A stretch of DNA of 64,000 nt from Gammaproteobacteria bacterium (GTDB taxonomy: Bacteria; Pseudomonadota; Gammaproteobacteria; Ga0077536): contig JACKNH010000021.1 of the NCBI GenBank assembly GCA_024234975.1, positions 1 through 64,000 of the forward strand, read 5' to 3'. Made by a program: the position numbers and the translations under genes. Within the stretch, counting starts at the first letter, position 1; every line of letters begins with the position of its first letter. This document shows, piece by piece, positions 34,191-43,328 of this stretch. The notes under the pieces are model-generated. The model ran no database searches. It was not told the origin of the DNA and worked only from the letters and a program-made list of their open reading frames with translations.

Positions 34191-35958
34191 GGGCTCCGGC
34201 TGTGTTCGCTACCGACCACTGGGCGTCTGCAGCGCGGGCAGCCGCGACGCGCTCGATATAATCCTGCTTGGCGCGTGAGCGCGAAAGCTTGCCCGACGAA
34301 GTACGCGGCAGCGTATGCGGAGACACCAGGTCTACGTGGCACTGAATTCCGAAATGGGTGCCGATCTTGGCGGTCAGCTCGTCAACCAGCTCCTTGCTCT
34401 TGGCCGGATTGGCTTCGCGTGATTCGACCACCATGATGACCTGGTCGGCGCCGTCGTCACCCGGCACGGCGAACGCTGAAACGTTGCCGAAACGCACGCC
34501 CGGCATCTGTTCAGCGACATATTCAAGATCATGCGGCCAGATGTTACGACCATTGATGATCATGACGTCCTTACGGCGTGACGTCACCACGACGTGTTCA
34601 CCAATTCGGTAGCCGATGTCGCCGGTATCAAGCCAACCATCCGCTGACAGTGACTCGGCGGTCGCATCAGCGTCGTTCAGGTAACCGCTCATGACACTCG
34701 GTCCGCGCAGACAGATGCGCCCGCAGATCCGATCACCGAGTTCGTTGCCCGCGTCATCACGGATGGACATTTCGTAACTCGGCATCAGCTTGCCGCAGTC
34801 GACGAAAATCAGTGTATTGTCGTTTTCGATATCGCCGTCGTCGGCGAGCAGGACTTCGCCTTTGGCGGACATCACGTCCTTCTTCACCGCTTCGATCGCG
34901 ATACCTGTGTTGATCGGCGCGAAGCTGATGGCCAACGCACACTCCGCCATGCCATAGCAGGCCACGAACGCATTCGGATTGAAGTTGGCGGGCGCGAGCA
35001 CATGGGCGAATTGCCGCAGCGGTTCAGGATTGATGCGCTCGGCGCCGACACAGGCCGCGCGCCATGCGCTCAGGTCGAACCGATCCTGATCGGACAGGCG
35101 CAGGCGCTTGGCGCACAGCGCATAGCCGAACGGCGGGCTGGATGAAATCGTGCCGCGGTTTTCCGACAGCACCTTCAACCACAGACGCGGGCGCATCGCG
35201 AACGTGCGCGGGCTGATGTAGTCCGCCGACAACTGGCTGGACAACGGCAGCAATACGAAACCGACCAGACCCATGTCGTGATAGAAGGGCAGCCACGCCA
35301 CCATGCGATCCTCGCGCGTGATGTGCAGGCCTTCCCGGGCAATTTCAGTCAGATTCGCCAGTACCGCTTTCTGGGTGATGACTACGCCGCGCGGGAAGCG
35401 GGTACTGCCGGAGGTGTATTGAATGTAGGCGACATCGTCGGCACGCTGCGGCGTGAACGCCGCCGGAACGTCGGGGAGCGCAGCGAAATCCTCGGGCACG
35501 CCGGACTTCAACAGATCCAGCGGCGCTACCGCTTCATGGAGAAAGGCGACGTGGGATTCAGGCGATACGGCGACGCGCGCACCGCAGCTCTCGATCATCC
35601 GACGGATCTGTTCGACATACGCCTGGTGCGCACCCACCTGCATGCCTGACGGCAACGCCACGGGCACCAGCCCGGCGTACTGGCATGCAAAGAAAAAACG
35701 GTGAAACATCGGGTCGGTCTCGGCAATGATGGCCACCCGCTCGCCCCGCTGGCAGCCCAGCGCCAGCAGTTTGCGCGCCAGCACCATGGCTTCATCGCGC
35801 AGGTCGCGGTAGCTCAGTACCTCGGCAAGTTCGCCCCGACCGTCGTAGAAGTTGTAGCCAGTGTCGCCCTGGGCCGCGTATTCAAGCGCTTCCACAAGGT
35901 TGGCAAAGTCATCGTTGCGCAACGGCAGGTGGTGATTGAGACCGGTAGGTTTCATCAT
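34183..35958 (-). CDS. Fatty acyl-AMP ligase (FAAL-type) of the sphingolipid operon
   Basis: The enzyme adenylates a fatty acid and would load it on the adjoining ACP. In about 591 residues it shows IQYTSGSTRFPRGVVITQ (P-loop, with Arg where Lys is usual), WLPFYHDMGLVGFVLLPL, the A5 region CYGMAECALAISF, WLDTGDIGYRIGEHVVVTSRRKD and C-terminal LPRTSSGKLSRSRAKQ. The GYHDM-like loop and ECALA-type motif are typical of FAALs and not of CoA ligases. ATG at 35958 is preferred over an upstream TTG at 36000. First gene of the ligase-epimerase-ACP-SPT operon. Confidence 0.85.
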   Translation of the reverse strand: MMKPTGLNHHLPLRNDDFANLVEALEYAAQGDTGYNFYDGRGELAEVLSYRDLRDEAMVLARKLLALGCQRGERVAIIAETDPMFHRFFFACQYAGLVPVALPSGMQVGAHQAYVEQIRRMIESCGARVAVSPESHVAFLHEAVAPLDLLKSGVPEDFAALPDVPAAFTPQRADDVAYIQYTSGSTRFPRGVVITQKAVLANLTEIAREGLHITREDRMVAWLPFYHDMGLVGFVLLPLSSQLSADYISPRTFAMRPRLWLKVLSENRGTISSSPPFGYALCAKRLRLSDQDRFDLSAWRAACVGAERINPEPLRQFAHVLAPANFNPNAFVACYGMAECALAISFAPINTGIAIEAVKKDVMSAKGEVLLADDGDIENDNTLIFVDCGKLMPSYEMSIRDDAGNELGDRICGRICLRGPSVMSGYLNDADATAESLSADGWLDTGDIGYRIGEHVVVTSRRKDVMIINGRNIWPHDLEYVAEQMPGVRFGNVSAFAVPGDDGADQVIMVVESREANPAKSKELVDELTAKIGTHFGIQCHVDLVSPHTLPRTSSGKLSRSRAKQDYIERVAAARAADAQWSVANTAGAHG

Positions 35959-36276
35959 AATTTTGTTATTCAAAAGTACGAATTTCGCAAAGTAAAACAA
36001 CGACAGGTTCGACGCGGGCGCCCGAAACCGGTCAAAAAGAATCAGGAATTATACCCAATTCATACACTTACGGAACATCCCAGGTTCACAGGCGGGATCT
36101 GGCCGCCGAGCCCGGGATATCCTGGCAAAGTCGGTACAAACGATGGCGTCCTGTGCCTGATGCGGGCGCCCGGCCGGACGCTTCCCCTGACGCCCCGGAC
36201 CAGACCTGCGGCAAGCCGCAGCCTGCATGACGCGCAATGGTGCGTTGCAATTGCTGAACAACGGCTGAACAACAGA
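35959..36276. other. Spacer between malonyl-CoA decarboxylase and the sphingolipid operon
   Basis: These 318 bases hold no convincing gene. On the minus strand a TATAAT lies at 36053-36048, with TGGG just before it (near an extended -10) and about 90 bases before the acyl-AMP ligase start. It is the likeliest promoter of the ligase-epimerase-ACP-SPT operon and argues that the decarboxylase gene is a separate unit. Confidence 0.45.
36048..36053 (-). promoter_or_regulatory. Candidate -10 box of the sphingolipid operon
   Basis: Perfect TATAAT on the minus strand, about 90 bases upstream of the ligase ATG. No good -35 hexamer is found at normal spacing. Motif resemblance and position only. Confidence 0.4.
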
Positions 36277-37614
36277 TTAGAGTCGTTTCGGTCGCTTCGC
36301 CGCGAGGCTCCGGAGCGCCGATGAGCAGACGACTTCGAAGTCGTTGACATAGGCTTCGTGATTCTGGGCGACGGTCTTGCGGTCATAGACATAATTGACC
36401 AGCAGGCCGTAAGACTCGCGCAGTCCTTTCTCGGACCGGTCGCCCAACCAGTTCAGTCGCTCCAGGCGCGCACCGTTGCGCAGATGGAACCGGGCTACCG
36501 GGTCGCCCGGCTCTTCGCCGCGTTTGACATTCAGCAGGTAGTCCGCGCACAAGTGCATCATCAGGGGCTTGATGGCATTGGCCTTGCCCTCATCGTCGAG
36601 CCAGTGGGCGGGCCCATCTGCCAGCAACTCGCGCTCGGCATCGGACAGCGCTGCCGCACCTTCGGCGGTCGCCAGCCAGGTCTCGAGATGACGGCGGAAA
36701 CCGGGGATCGGCGACAAGGTCGAGAAACGGGTGATACCTGGCACGTCGCGGGCCAGCGAATCCGTCACCTGCTTGATCAGGAAATTGCCGAACGTGATAC
36801 CGGACAAGCCGCGCTGGCAGTTGCTGATGGAGTAAAAGATGGCTGTATCAGCCTCGACCTCTTCATCCGCCGCCGGCGGCGCCGAATCGAGCACGGTCTG
36901 GATCGAGTCCGCCAGCCCCTTGACCAACGCCACCTGCACAAATATCAATGGATCGTCCGGCAGCGCTGGATGGAAGAAGCCATAGCAACGTCGGTCATTG
37001 GCCAGGCGCCGTTGCAGATCGGGCCAGCCACGAATTTCATGTACCGCTTCGTATGCGATCAATTTTTCGAGGATGAATGCCGGCGTCTGCCAATCGATAC
37101 GGCGCAACGTCAGAAAGCCCCGGTTGAACCATGACAGCAGCAGATGTTCGATATCGCGGTCGACCGGCGCAAGCTGCGGATGCTTGCGTAATACCCGCAG
37201 CAGATGCTCACGCATTTCGATCAGCGCCGCCGTGCCATTGGGTGCTGTATTCAGCAGGCGAAAGAGTTCCTGGCGCGGGGCCTCGGCGGCATCGGCCAAC
37301 GCCGCCGCCGTATCCGGCCCCGGGGAAGACTGGTAGTCACTGATTGCGGCGCCCAGGCGCTGTTCATCGGCGCCGAACCGGTCACGCAGCATCTCAAAGA
37401 ACTCGATCCGCTCCGCTTCCTCCAGGGTTGCATACAGCTCGAGGATGCGATGCGCCAGCACGATGACCGACGCTTCGCCCTTGAGATCCAGCAGTTTTTC
37501 GCACATCTCACCCAGCTGTGCCTGGCGCCGCGTAGAGGCGACTTCGAACACCCCCCGCCCGGCGCTGGTGAGCCCGGCAATGATGTCCTTGAGACCCGTT
37601 ATCCGCATCGGCAT
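36277..37614 (-). CDS. Malonyl-CoA decarboxylase
   Basis: The enzyme turns malonyl-CoA into acetyl-CoA and CO2. The 445-residue protein has the helical N-terminal domain and a GNAT-like catalytic domain with HPALPDDPLIFVQVAL, FYSISNCQRGLSGITFGNFLI, FSTLSPIPGFRRHLETWL and ARFHLRNGARLERLNWLGD, which hold the conserved catalytic serine and histidine. Length fits the family. It may remove malonyl-CoA to limit fatty acid synthesis or detoxify malonate. It sits on the same strand as the sphingolipid operon but 318 bases away, so a direct link is uncertain. Confidence 0.92.
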   Translation of the reverse strand: MPMRITGLKDIIAGLTSAGRGVFEVASTRRQAQLGEMCEKLLDLKGEASVIVLAHRILELYATLEEAERIEFFEMLRDRFGADEQRLGAAISDYQSSPGPDTAAALADAAEAPRQELFRLLNTAPNGTAALIEMREHLLRVLRKHPQLAPVDRDIEHLLLSWFNRGFLTLRRIDWQTPAFILEKLIAYEAVHEIRGWPDLQRRLANDRRCYGFFHPALPDDPLIFVQVALVKGLADSIQTVLDSAPPAADEEVEADTAIFYSISNCQRGLSGITFGNFLIKQVTDSLARDVPGITRFSTLSPIPGFRRHLETWLATAEGAAALSDAERELLADGPAHWLDDEGKANAIKPLMMHLCADYLLNVKRGEEPGDPVARFHLRNGARLERLNWLGDRSEKGLRESYGLLVNYVYDRKTVAQNHEAYVNDFEVVCSSALRSLAAKRPKRL

Positions 37615-37677
37615 GTCAGTCGTCGGGTTTCATCACGCCGCCGCGCAGGCAGCGCGATGAAGCCCTGTGCTCCTTGT

Positions 37678-38787
37678 TCAGAACTCGACGACAGACCTGA
37701 TCGATTTGCCGGCGTGCATCAGTTCAAACGCATCGTTGATCTTGTCCAGCGGCATCTTGTGGGTGATGAGATCATCGATGTTGATCTTGCCGTCCATGTA
37801 CCAATCGACGATCTGCGGCACCTGGGTCCGGCCTTTGACGCCGCCGAACGCCGTCCCTTTCCAGACCCGCCCTGTGACCAGCTGGAAAGGACGCGTGGAG
37901 ATCTCCTGGCCAGCGCCGGCAACGCCGATGATGATGCTTTCGCCCCAGCCGCGATGACAGCATTCAAGGGCCTGGCGCATGACAGTGGTGTTGCCGATGC
38001 ACTCAAATGAATAATCCGCGCCGCCGTTGGTCAGACTGACCAGGTACGGCACCAGATCGCCTTCAACCTCTTTCGGATTGACGAAATGCGTCATGCCGAA
38101 CTTCTCCGCCATTTCGCGCCGGGCCGGGTTGAGATCGACGCCGATGATCTTGTCGGCGCCGGCAATGCGGCAGCCCTGGATCACGTTCAGCCCGATACCA
38201 CCCAGACCGAACACCACGCAATTGGCGCCCGGTGTCACCTTGGCGGTGTAGAACACCGCGCCGATACCGGTGGTGACGCCGCAACCGATGTAGCAGACCT
38301 TGTCGAACGGCGCGTCTTCGCGAATCTTGGCCAGCGCGATTTCCGGTAACACGGTGTGGTTGGAAAACGTCGAACACCCCATGTAGTGAAAGACCTTGTC
38401 ATTGCCGATGGAAAACCGGCTGGTGCCGTCCGGCATCAGGCCCTGACCCTGCGTGGCGCGAATGGCCGTGCACAGGTTGGTCTTGCCCGAGGTGCACGAT
38501 TTGCACTGGCGGCATTCCGGCGTGTACAGGGGAATCACGTGGTCGCCGGGTTTCAAACTCGTGACGCCGGGTCCAACCTCGACCACCACGCCCGCGCCTT
38601 CATGACCGAGAATTGCCGGGAACAGCCCTTCGGGATCGGCGCCGGACAGCGTGAACTCATCGGTATGACAGATACCGGTGGCCTTGATTTCCACCAGCAC
38701 TTCGCCCGCTTTGGGGCCTTCCAGATTCACGGTCTCGATCGAAAGCGGTTTGCCGGCGGCTACCGCGACTGCGGCACGGGTCTTCAT
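37678..38787 (-). CDS. adhC: S-(hydroxymethyl)glutathione dehydrogenase / class III alcohol dehydrogenase
   Basis: The zinc enzyme oxidises the formaldehyde-glutathione adduct and also reduces S-nitrosoglutathione. The 369-residue length is exact for the family. Seen are catalytic-zinc ligands in ATGICHTDEF and GHEGAGVVVEVG, the structural-zinc lobe CRQCKSCTSGKTNLC, and the NAD motif FGLGGIGLNVIQG. ATG at 38787 is chosen over a longer frame to 38880, because AGGAG precedes it and the family starts KTRAAVA. No esterase (frmB) follows. It is divergent from the reductive-dehalogenase-like gene. Confidence 0.95.
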   Translation of the reverse strand: MKTRAAVAVAAGKPLSIETVNLEGPKAGEVLVEIKATGICHTDEFTLSGADPEGLFPAILGHEGAGVVVEVGPGVTSLKPGDHVIPLYTPECRQCKSCTSGKTNLCTAIRATQGQGLMPDGTSRFSIGNDKVFHYMGCSTFSNHTVLPEIALAKIREDAPFDKVCYIGCGVTTGIGAVFYTAKVTPGANCVVFGLGGIGLNVIQGCRIAGADKIIGVDLNPARREMAEKFGMTHFVNPKEVEGDLVPYLVSLTNGGADYSFECIGNTTVMRQALECCHRGWGESIIIGVAGAGQEISTRPFQLVTGRVWKGTAFGGVKGRTQVPQIVDWYMDGKINIDDLITHKMPLDKINDAFELMHAGKSIRSVVEF

Positions 38788-38924
38788 GATGCAGCTGCTC
38801 CTGTTCAAGTTGTAGATCGCGTGGCCGGTTATCTTAGCACCGCCTTTTGACGGTTGCCGTCTCCCGCGGCGTCGGCGCAAAATCCAACCTCCGCGACCAG
38901 TTCCATCAGGATGATCTCAACGCG

Positions 38925-41078
38925 ATGATTTTCCTCTCAAACTCCGATCGACCATTTCATTTCGGCCCATATCCGCTTGAGCGATTGCCGCGCGCGAAGG
39001 CGGAACAGCAATCGGCGAATGCGGAATTGTCGCTGCCCACGGCACCTGTCGACTCACTCGGCTGCGCCCTGGAGCGTTATCGCAAGTTGTTCCTCGCCTC
39101 GCGGGAAGGACCGGTGGCGCCGGAAACTGCGCCGCTGCCTGACGACTTGATGCGTCGAACCATCGATATCAAAGGTGCCGGCTATTTCCTTGATGCCAGC
39201 CAGATGGGCATCTGCCCATTGCAAATCTCGGACTGGCGCTCAGCCCCCGCCGCGACCCACGAATTTGCCGTTGTTGTCCTGGTGGCGTATCCGCGATGCG
39301 CCGAACCCGCCAATCCCGCCAGCAATTGGACACGGCATAATCAGCACGGCGCCGCGGAAACGCGCGCAGTGGAAATCGCAGTGTGCCTGGCGCATCAAAT
39401 CCGCAATATGGGTTTCGCCGCGACCGCGCACGGTATACGGGATGGCGAAGGGGATGTGGCGCCCGGGCCTCTGGTCATCCGGGCCGGTCTCGCCGTCTCC
39501 GATGCAGGCCGACTCACCAATCCTTTCGTGGGAGACGCGTTTGCCGTTGCCGTGGTCACCACGGCTTATCCGCTGATATGTGATCAGCCACTGGCCGAGG
39601 GCGCACTGCGCGCCCGCAACAGCCTGGGCTACTGGCTGGGACTCGGCGGCGCCACTTCCGGCCTGGAGCGATGGCGCCGGCAGCGACGTGCGACACACTT
39701 GAGTCGCTATCCGATGGAGGACGTAGGACGCGTAGCGCGGCCCACAACCTTGATTCTTGACGATGAAGTCCCTCGCGTCCCCAAGCGCGCCGCGTTCTTC
39801 GAACGCGCGATGCGCGGTGATCTCGACGCGCGCATGCAACGGGAACGTACGCGCTTTTCGTTCAAACATCCGCTCGCCGCCGCGATGACATCGCATATCC
39901 GCGCCATGGCGCCGTTGCAGGATGGTCCGGTGGCGCCGGCAGCCACCGGTCTCGAAGATCCGGCGGCGAACGCACGGGCGCTCAAATCACTCGGCTACTT
40001 CCTCGGCGCAGACCTCGTCGGCATCTGCGAGATTCCGCGCTACGCCTGGTATTCGCACCATGCCGATGGCAGACCGATCGAACCCTATCATCGATATGCC
40101 GTAGTGATGTTGATCGACCAGGGCTACGACACCATGGAAGGCGCCTCGGGCGATGACTGGATTTCCGGTGCGCAGTCGATGCGCGCCTACATGCGCGGCG
40201 CGGACATCGCCGGCATCATGGCGGAACATCTACGCAATCTCGGTCACGCCTCACGCGCGCAAACCAACATCGATTCCGATGTGCTGCATATTCCGCTGAT
40301 CCTGTGGGCGGGACTCGGCGAACTCAGCCGCATCGGCGAACTGGTCCTCAACCCGTTTGTCGGCCCGCGTTTCAAATCCGTGGTGATGACTACCGATTTG
40401 CCGCTGCAAGTTGATGCGCCCATCGATTTCGGCCTGCAGCGCTTCTGCGCTTCGTGTCGCAAATGCGCGCGCGAATGTCCGTGCGACGCGATCCCCTACG
40501 GCGATAAGGTGATGTTCAACGGCTACGCAATCTGGAAACCCGATGTCGAGCGCTGTACACGCTATCGCCTGTCCAACCAGCGTGGATTGGCCTGCGGGCG
40601 CTGTATGAAAACCTGTCCACTGAATAAGGACACCACGCTGGACGCGCCGTTGTATATCCAGATCGCGAACTGGCTCGGCATCCACGCCCGCTGGTTGAAA
40701 CCGGTACTGCCGCCGTTGGCGGCGAAACTGGATGACTGGCTGGGTTACGGCCGCCGCCTGCCGGCCAAGAAATGGTGGCTGGACCTCGAGTATACCGACG
40801 GCAAGTGCGTAACCCCGAAAGGCGTCAATCAACGCGACATCGCACCGGGCAGCGAAACCGATCCGGCCAAACACAAGGTCGCGTATTATCATGCCAGCAT
40901 GATGCCGCCACCCGATGCAGGTGCGACCCCGTACCCGGTAGATCGCAAGCAAGGCATCGCTGCCGCAGACGTGGTGGAAACACCGGAGCAAGCGCTGGCA
41001 CGCCGCGCCCGGGGCGAACGCGCACCGGCGCATTACCAACCCACACCGGCTGCCAACCGTGCCGGTATATCAGACTGA
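38925..41078 (+). CDS. Reductive-dehalogenase-like iron-sulfur protein with duplicated core
   Basis: The 717-residue protein ends in two 4Fe-4S motifs of the reductive dehalogenase type: CASCRKCARECP (about residue 508) and C-x12-C-x2-C-x3-CP (CTRYR...ACGRCMKTCP, from about residue 544). The core before them (about 345-505: GYFLGADLVGICE, LILWAGLGELSRIGELVLNPFVG, VVMTTDLPLQVDAPI) has a divergent copy at about 85-225 (GYFLDASQMGICP, LVIRAGLAVSDAGRLTNPFVG, VVTTAYPLICDQPL) with no iron-sulfur motif after it. No Tat signal is seen, unlike respiratory enzymes, so it is cytosolic. The ATG at 38925 is preferred over TTG at 38847. It overlaps the next gene by the stop/start ATGA. Confidence 0.75.
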   Translation: MIFLSNSDRPFHFGPYPLERLPRAKAEQQSANAELSLPTAPVDSLGCALERYRKLFLASREGPVAPETAPLPDDLMRRTIDIKGAGYFLDASQMGICPLQISDWRSAPAATHEFAVVVLVAYPRCAEPANPASNWTRHNQHGAAETRAVEIAVCLAHQIRNMGFAATAHGIRDGEGDVAPGPLVIRAGLAVSDAGRLTNPFVGDAFAVAVVTTAYPLICDQPLAEGALRARNSLGYWLGLGGATSGLERWRRQRRATHLSRYPMEDVGRVARPTTLILDDEVPRVPKRAAFFERAMRGDLDARMQRERTRFSFKHPLAAAMTSHIRAMAPLQDGPVAPAATGLEDPAANARALKSLGYFLGADLVGICEIPRYAWYSHHADGRPIEPYHRYAVVMLIDQGYDTMEGASGDDWISGAQSMRAYMRGADIAGIMAEHLRNLGHASRAQTNIDSDVLHIPLILWAGLGELSRIGELVLNPFVGPRFKSVVMTTDLPLQVDAPIDFGLQRFCASCRKCARECPCDAIPYGDKVMFNGYAIWKPDVERCTRYRLSNQRGLACGRCMKTCPLNKDTTLDAPLYIQIANWLGIHARWLKPVLPPLAAKLDDWLGYGRRLPAKKWWLDLEYTDGKCVTPKGVNQRDIAPGSETDPAKHKVAYYHASMMPPPDAGATPYPVDRKQGIAAADVVETPEQALARRARGERAPAHYQPTPAANRAGISD

Positions 41079-41902
41079 TGACCAGCACAGAGAACGAACA
41101 AGCGCCGGCACGGCGGCTACTGGCTCCCAACCCGGGATTAATGACGGGCCCTGGCACCAACACCTGGTTGATTGGTGAGCGCGACGTCATCGTCGTCGAT
41201 CCCGGCCCTGCCATGGCGCCGCACATTGACGCGATCATTGCTCAGACGGGCGGCAGTATCGCGGCAATCCTTGTGACTCATACGCATCGCGATCACAGTC
41301 CTGGCGCCGCGCTGCTTGCCGAGCGCACAGGCGTTACGGTTTACGGTATGCCGCCGCCGGACGCGCCGAATCACGATACGACGTTCCGTCCCGACATAAC
41401 ACTCGCCGATGGTGATCTGGTGCAAGCCGGCGATAACATCGTGCGCGCAATCCATACTCCCGGCCACGCGTCCAACCATCTGTGCTATTTGCTTGAACAG
41501 CACCGATGGCTGTTCACCGGTGACCATATCAATCATGGTTCGACGGTTGTCATCGCGCCGCCCGATGGCGACATGCTGGCCTACCTCACCTCGCTCAGGA
41601 ATCTGCAGCGGATGGAACTCGCCGCACTGGCGCCGGGTCACGGTGACGTGATTTATAACGCGCAGGAGTCGATAGCAGGACTCATCGCGCACCGGCTGCG
41701 GCGCGAGGCCAAAATCATCGCTGCGCTCACAGCATTGCCAGGTTCGACAGTGGAAGGGCTGGTTCCTGAAGCCTACGACGACGTCCCCGAGCAGCTGCAC
41801 CACGTGGCTGCGCAATCGCTGCTGGCCCATCTCAACAAGCTGGCAGCGGAGAAGCGTGCCAGGGAAATGGACGGCGCGTGGTTTCCGTTGAAGGCGCGCT
41901 GA
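41078..41902 (+). CDS. Metallo-beta-lactamase-fold hydrolase (LACTB2-like)
   Basis: The 274-residue protein begins on the ATG that overlaps the previous stop. It has the zinc motif VTHTHRDHSPGA, TPGHASNHLCYLLE, WLFTGDHINHGSTVV and ALAPGHGDVI, and the C-terminal winged-helix-like extension of the LACTB2/glyoxalase-II-like group. Substrates in this group are varied (thioesters, RNA). Translation coupling to the iron-sulfur protein suggests that they act together, but no shared pathway is evident. Confidence 0.85.
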   Translation: MTSTENEQAPARRLLAPNPGLMTGPGTNTWLIGERDVIVVDPGPAMAPHIDAIIAQTGGSIAAILVTHTHRDHSPGAALLAERTGVTVYGMPPPDAPNHDTTFRPDITLADGDLVQAGDNIVRAIHTPGHASNHLCYLLEQHRWLFTGDHINHGSTVVIAPPDGDMLAYLTSLRNLQRMELAALAPGHGDVIYNAQESIAGLIAHRLRREAKIIAALTALPGSTVEGLVPEAYDDVPEQLHHVAAQSLLAHLNKLAAEKRAREMDGAWFPLKAR

Positions 41903-41906
41903 GGCG

Positions 41907-43328
41907 CTAGCGTTTCGCCATCAACGCCTGCCATTGACGATAGCGGCTTGCGAGGGCCGGACAAGGCAGCGGTTCAACGGTTGTCATTGCCACGGGCAGG
42001 AACTCGGCGCATTCGGCGAACGCCAGCCAGGCAGTGCCGCGAGCGGTAGCTTCGTGGACCTGCGGACACATCACAGCAACGGCCGCGACACTCGCGAGGG
42101 CGTGTACCAGGTAATCTGAACGCGCGACGCCGCCAGTGACAAGCAGGCGCGATGGGGCGCCGCCACATTGGCGGATGTAGTCGAGGTTGGTGGCGATCAT
42201 GAACGCGATGCTTTCCAGCACCGCCGCCAGGCGCAAGACATCATCGACGCCGGCCCCGCTGAACCATGGCTCACCGCCTTCGCACCACCAGGGCGAGCCG
42301 AGACCGCCCACCGTATTGATGAACAACGGTGGTGCAATGTGCGCCAGCGCATCGGCATTCAGTTGCAACAAGCATGCAGCAACATCGACATGCTGTTCCT
42401 CCGCCAACCAGTTGAGTGCGGATCCCGCGCCGTTGACTGCGCCTTCCATCACGTAGCGGCGCCCGTTCGCATCTGCGTGAATGACGCTGGTCAGCAAAGG
42501 CGGCGGGACGGGATTTTCAACCGGCTTCTGAATGAACGCGCCGGTACCGATATTGATATACACGGTGTCGTAATCCAACGCGCCGAAGGCATAGGGCACC
42601 GCCGATTGATCGCCGGTGACCACGGTCAGCGGCAGCTGCCTGCCAGCCGCTGACAGCGTACCGAATGACCAGGCCGTGGATACCGGTTGTGGCAACCAAC
42701 GTGCTTCTATGCCAAACAACTGCAACAACTTCGGCACCCATGTACCGCTGGCGGGGGAATACAGCAATGTCCGTGACGCGTTGGCCGGATCAACCAACGA
42801 CTGCCGCTCACGGGTGATACTGGCTACCAGGTAACTCGCCAACGGACCGAACGCCAACGAGCCGTCGGCGGCGGCGGCGGCCACGGCCGGCACATTGTCC
42901 AGGCACCAGCGAAGTTTACTCGCGCCATAGTGCGGCGAGAGGCGCAGCCCGGTCAGTGAGCGCACTTCATCGGCATATTCGGACAAGCTGTCGATGAGCG
43001 CTGACGCGCGCCGATCACGCCAGGAGATAGCAGGCACCAATGGCGTCAGCGTCTCGCGCTGCCAGCAGACGATGGTGGAACGCTGCGTCGCCAGTGCGCA
43101 ATGCACCTGAGTACCTGCGGGCGCATCCAGGGACGCCACGACTTCGTCGACACACCCGCGCACGCTGGCAACGATCTCGTGTGCATCATGTTCGACCATA
43201 ACACCGGCATCATGCGTTGCAATCGGCCGTTCACTGGCAGCGAGCATCGCACCCTGCCTGTCGAACGCGATGGCGCGCGTACCGTGGCTGCCTTGATCGA
43301 TTGCAATGACGATTTCAGGTGGCGTCAT
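41907..43328 (-). CDS. glpK: FGGY-family carbohydrate kinase, probable glycerol kinase
   Basis: The 473-residue kinase shows AIDQGSHGTRAIAFDRQG (phosphate-1 motif), ISWRDRRASALIDSL, DPANASRTLLYSPASGTW, VTGDQSAVPYAFGALDYDTVYINIGTGAF and RLLVTGGVARSDYLVHALA. It is shorter and more divergent than typical GlpK, and the usual GDQQAALFGQ reads GDQSAVPYAFG. It overlaps glpD by ATGA and is the last gene of a glpQ-glpD-glpK operon, which makes glycerol the likely substrate. Another FGGY substrate is not excluded. Confidence 0.75.
   Translation of the reverse strand: MTPPEIVIAIDQGSHGTRAIAFDRQGAMLAASERPIATHDAGVMVEHDAHEIVASVRGCVDEVVASLDAPAGTQVHCALATQRSTIVCWQRETLTPLVPAISWRDRRASALIDSLSEYADEVRSLTGLRLSPHYGASKLRWCLDNVPAVAAAAADGSLAFGPLASYLVASITRERQSLVDPANASRTLLYSPASGTWVPKLLQLFGIEARWLPQPVSTAWSFGTLSAAGRQLPLTVVTGDQSAVPYAFGALDYDTVYINIGTGAFIQKPVENPVPPPLLTSVIHADANGRRYVMEGAVNGAGSALNWLAEEQHVDVAACLLQLNADALAHIAPPLFINTVGGLGSPWWCEGGEPWFSGAGVDDVLRLAAVLESIAFMIATNLDYIRQCGGAPSRLLVTGGVARSDYLVHALASVAAVAVMCPQVHEATARGTAWLAFAECAEFLPVAMTTVEPLPCPALASRYRQWQALMAKR

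Noticed and set aside
36277..37614. Malonyl-CoA decarboxylase as part of the sphingolipid operon
   Set aside because: It is on the same strand, but a 318-base spacer with a promoter-like TATAAT separates them.
38788..38924. Cobalamin riboswitch in front of the dehalogenase-like gene
   Set aside because: The spacer is only 137 bases and shows no B12-box-like sequence.
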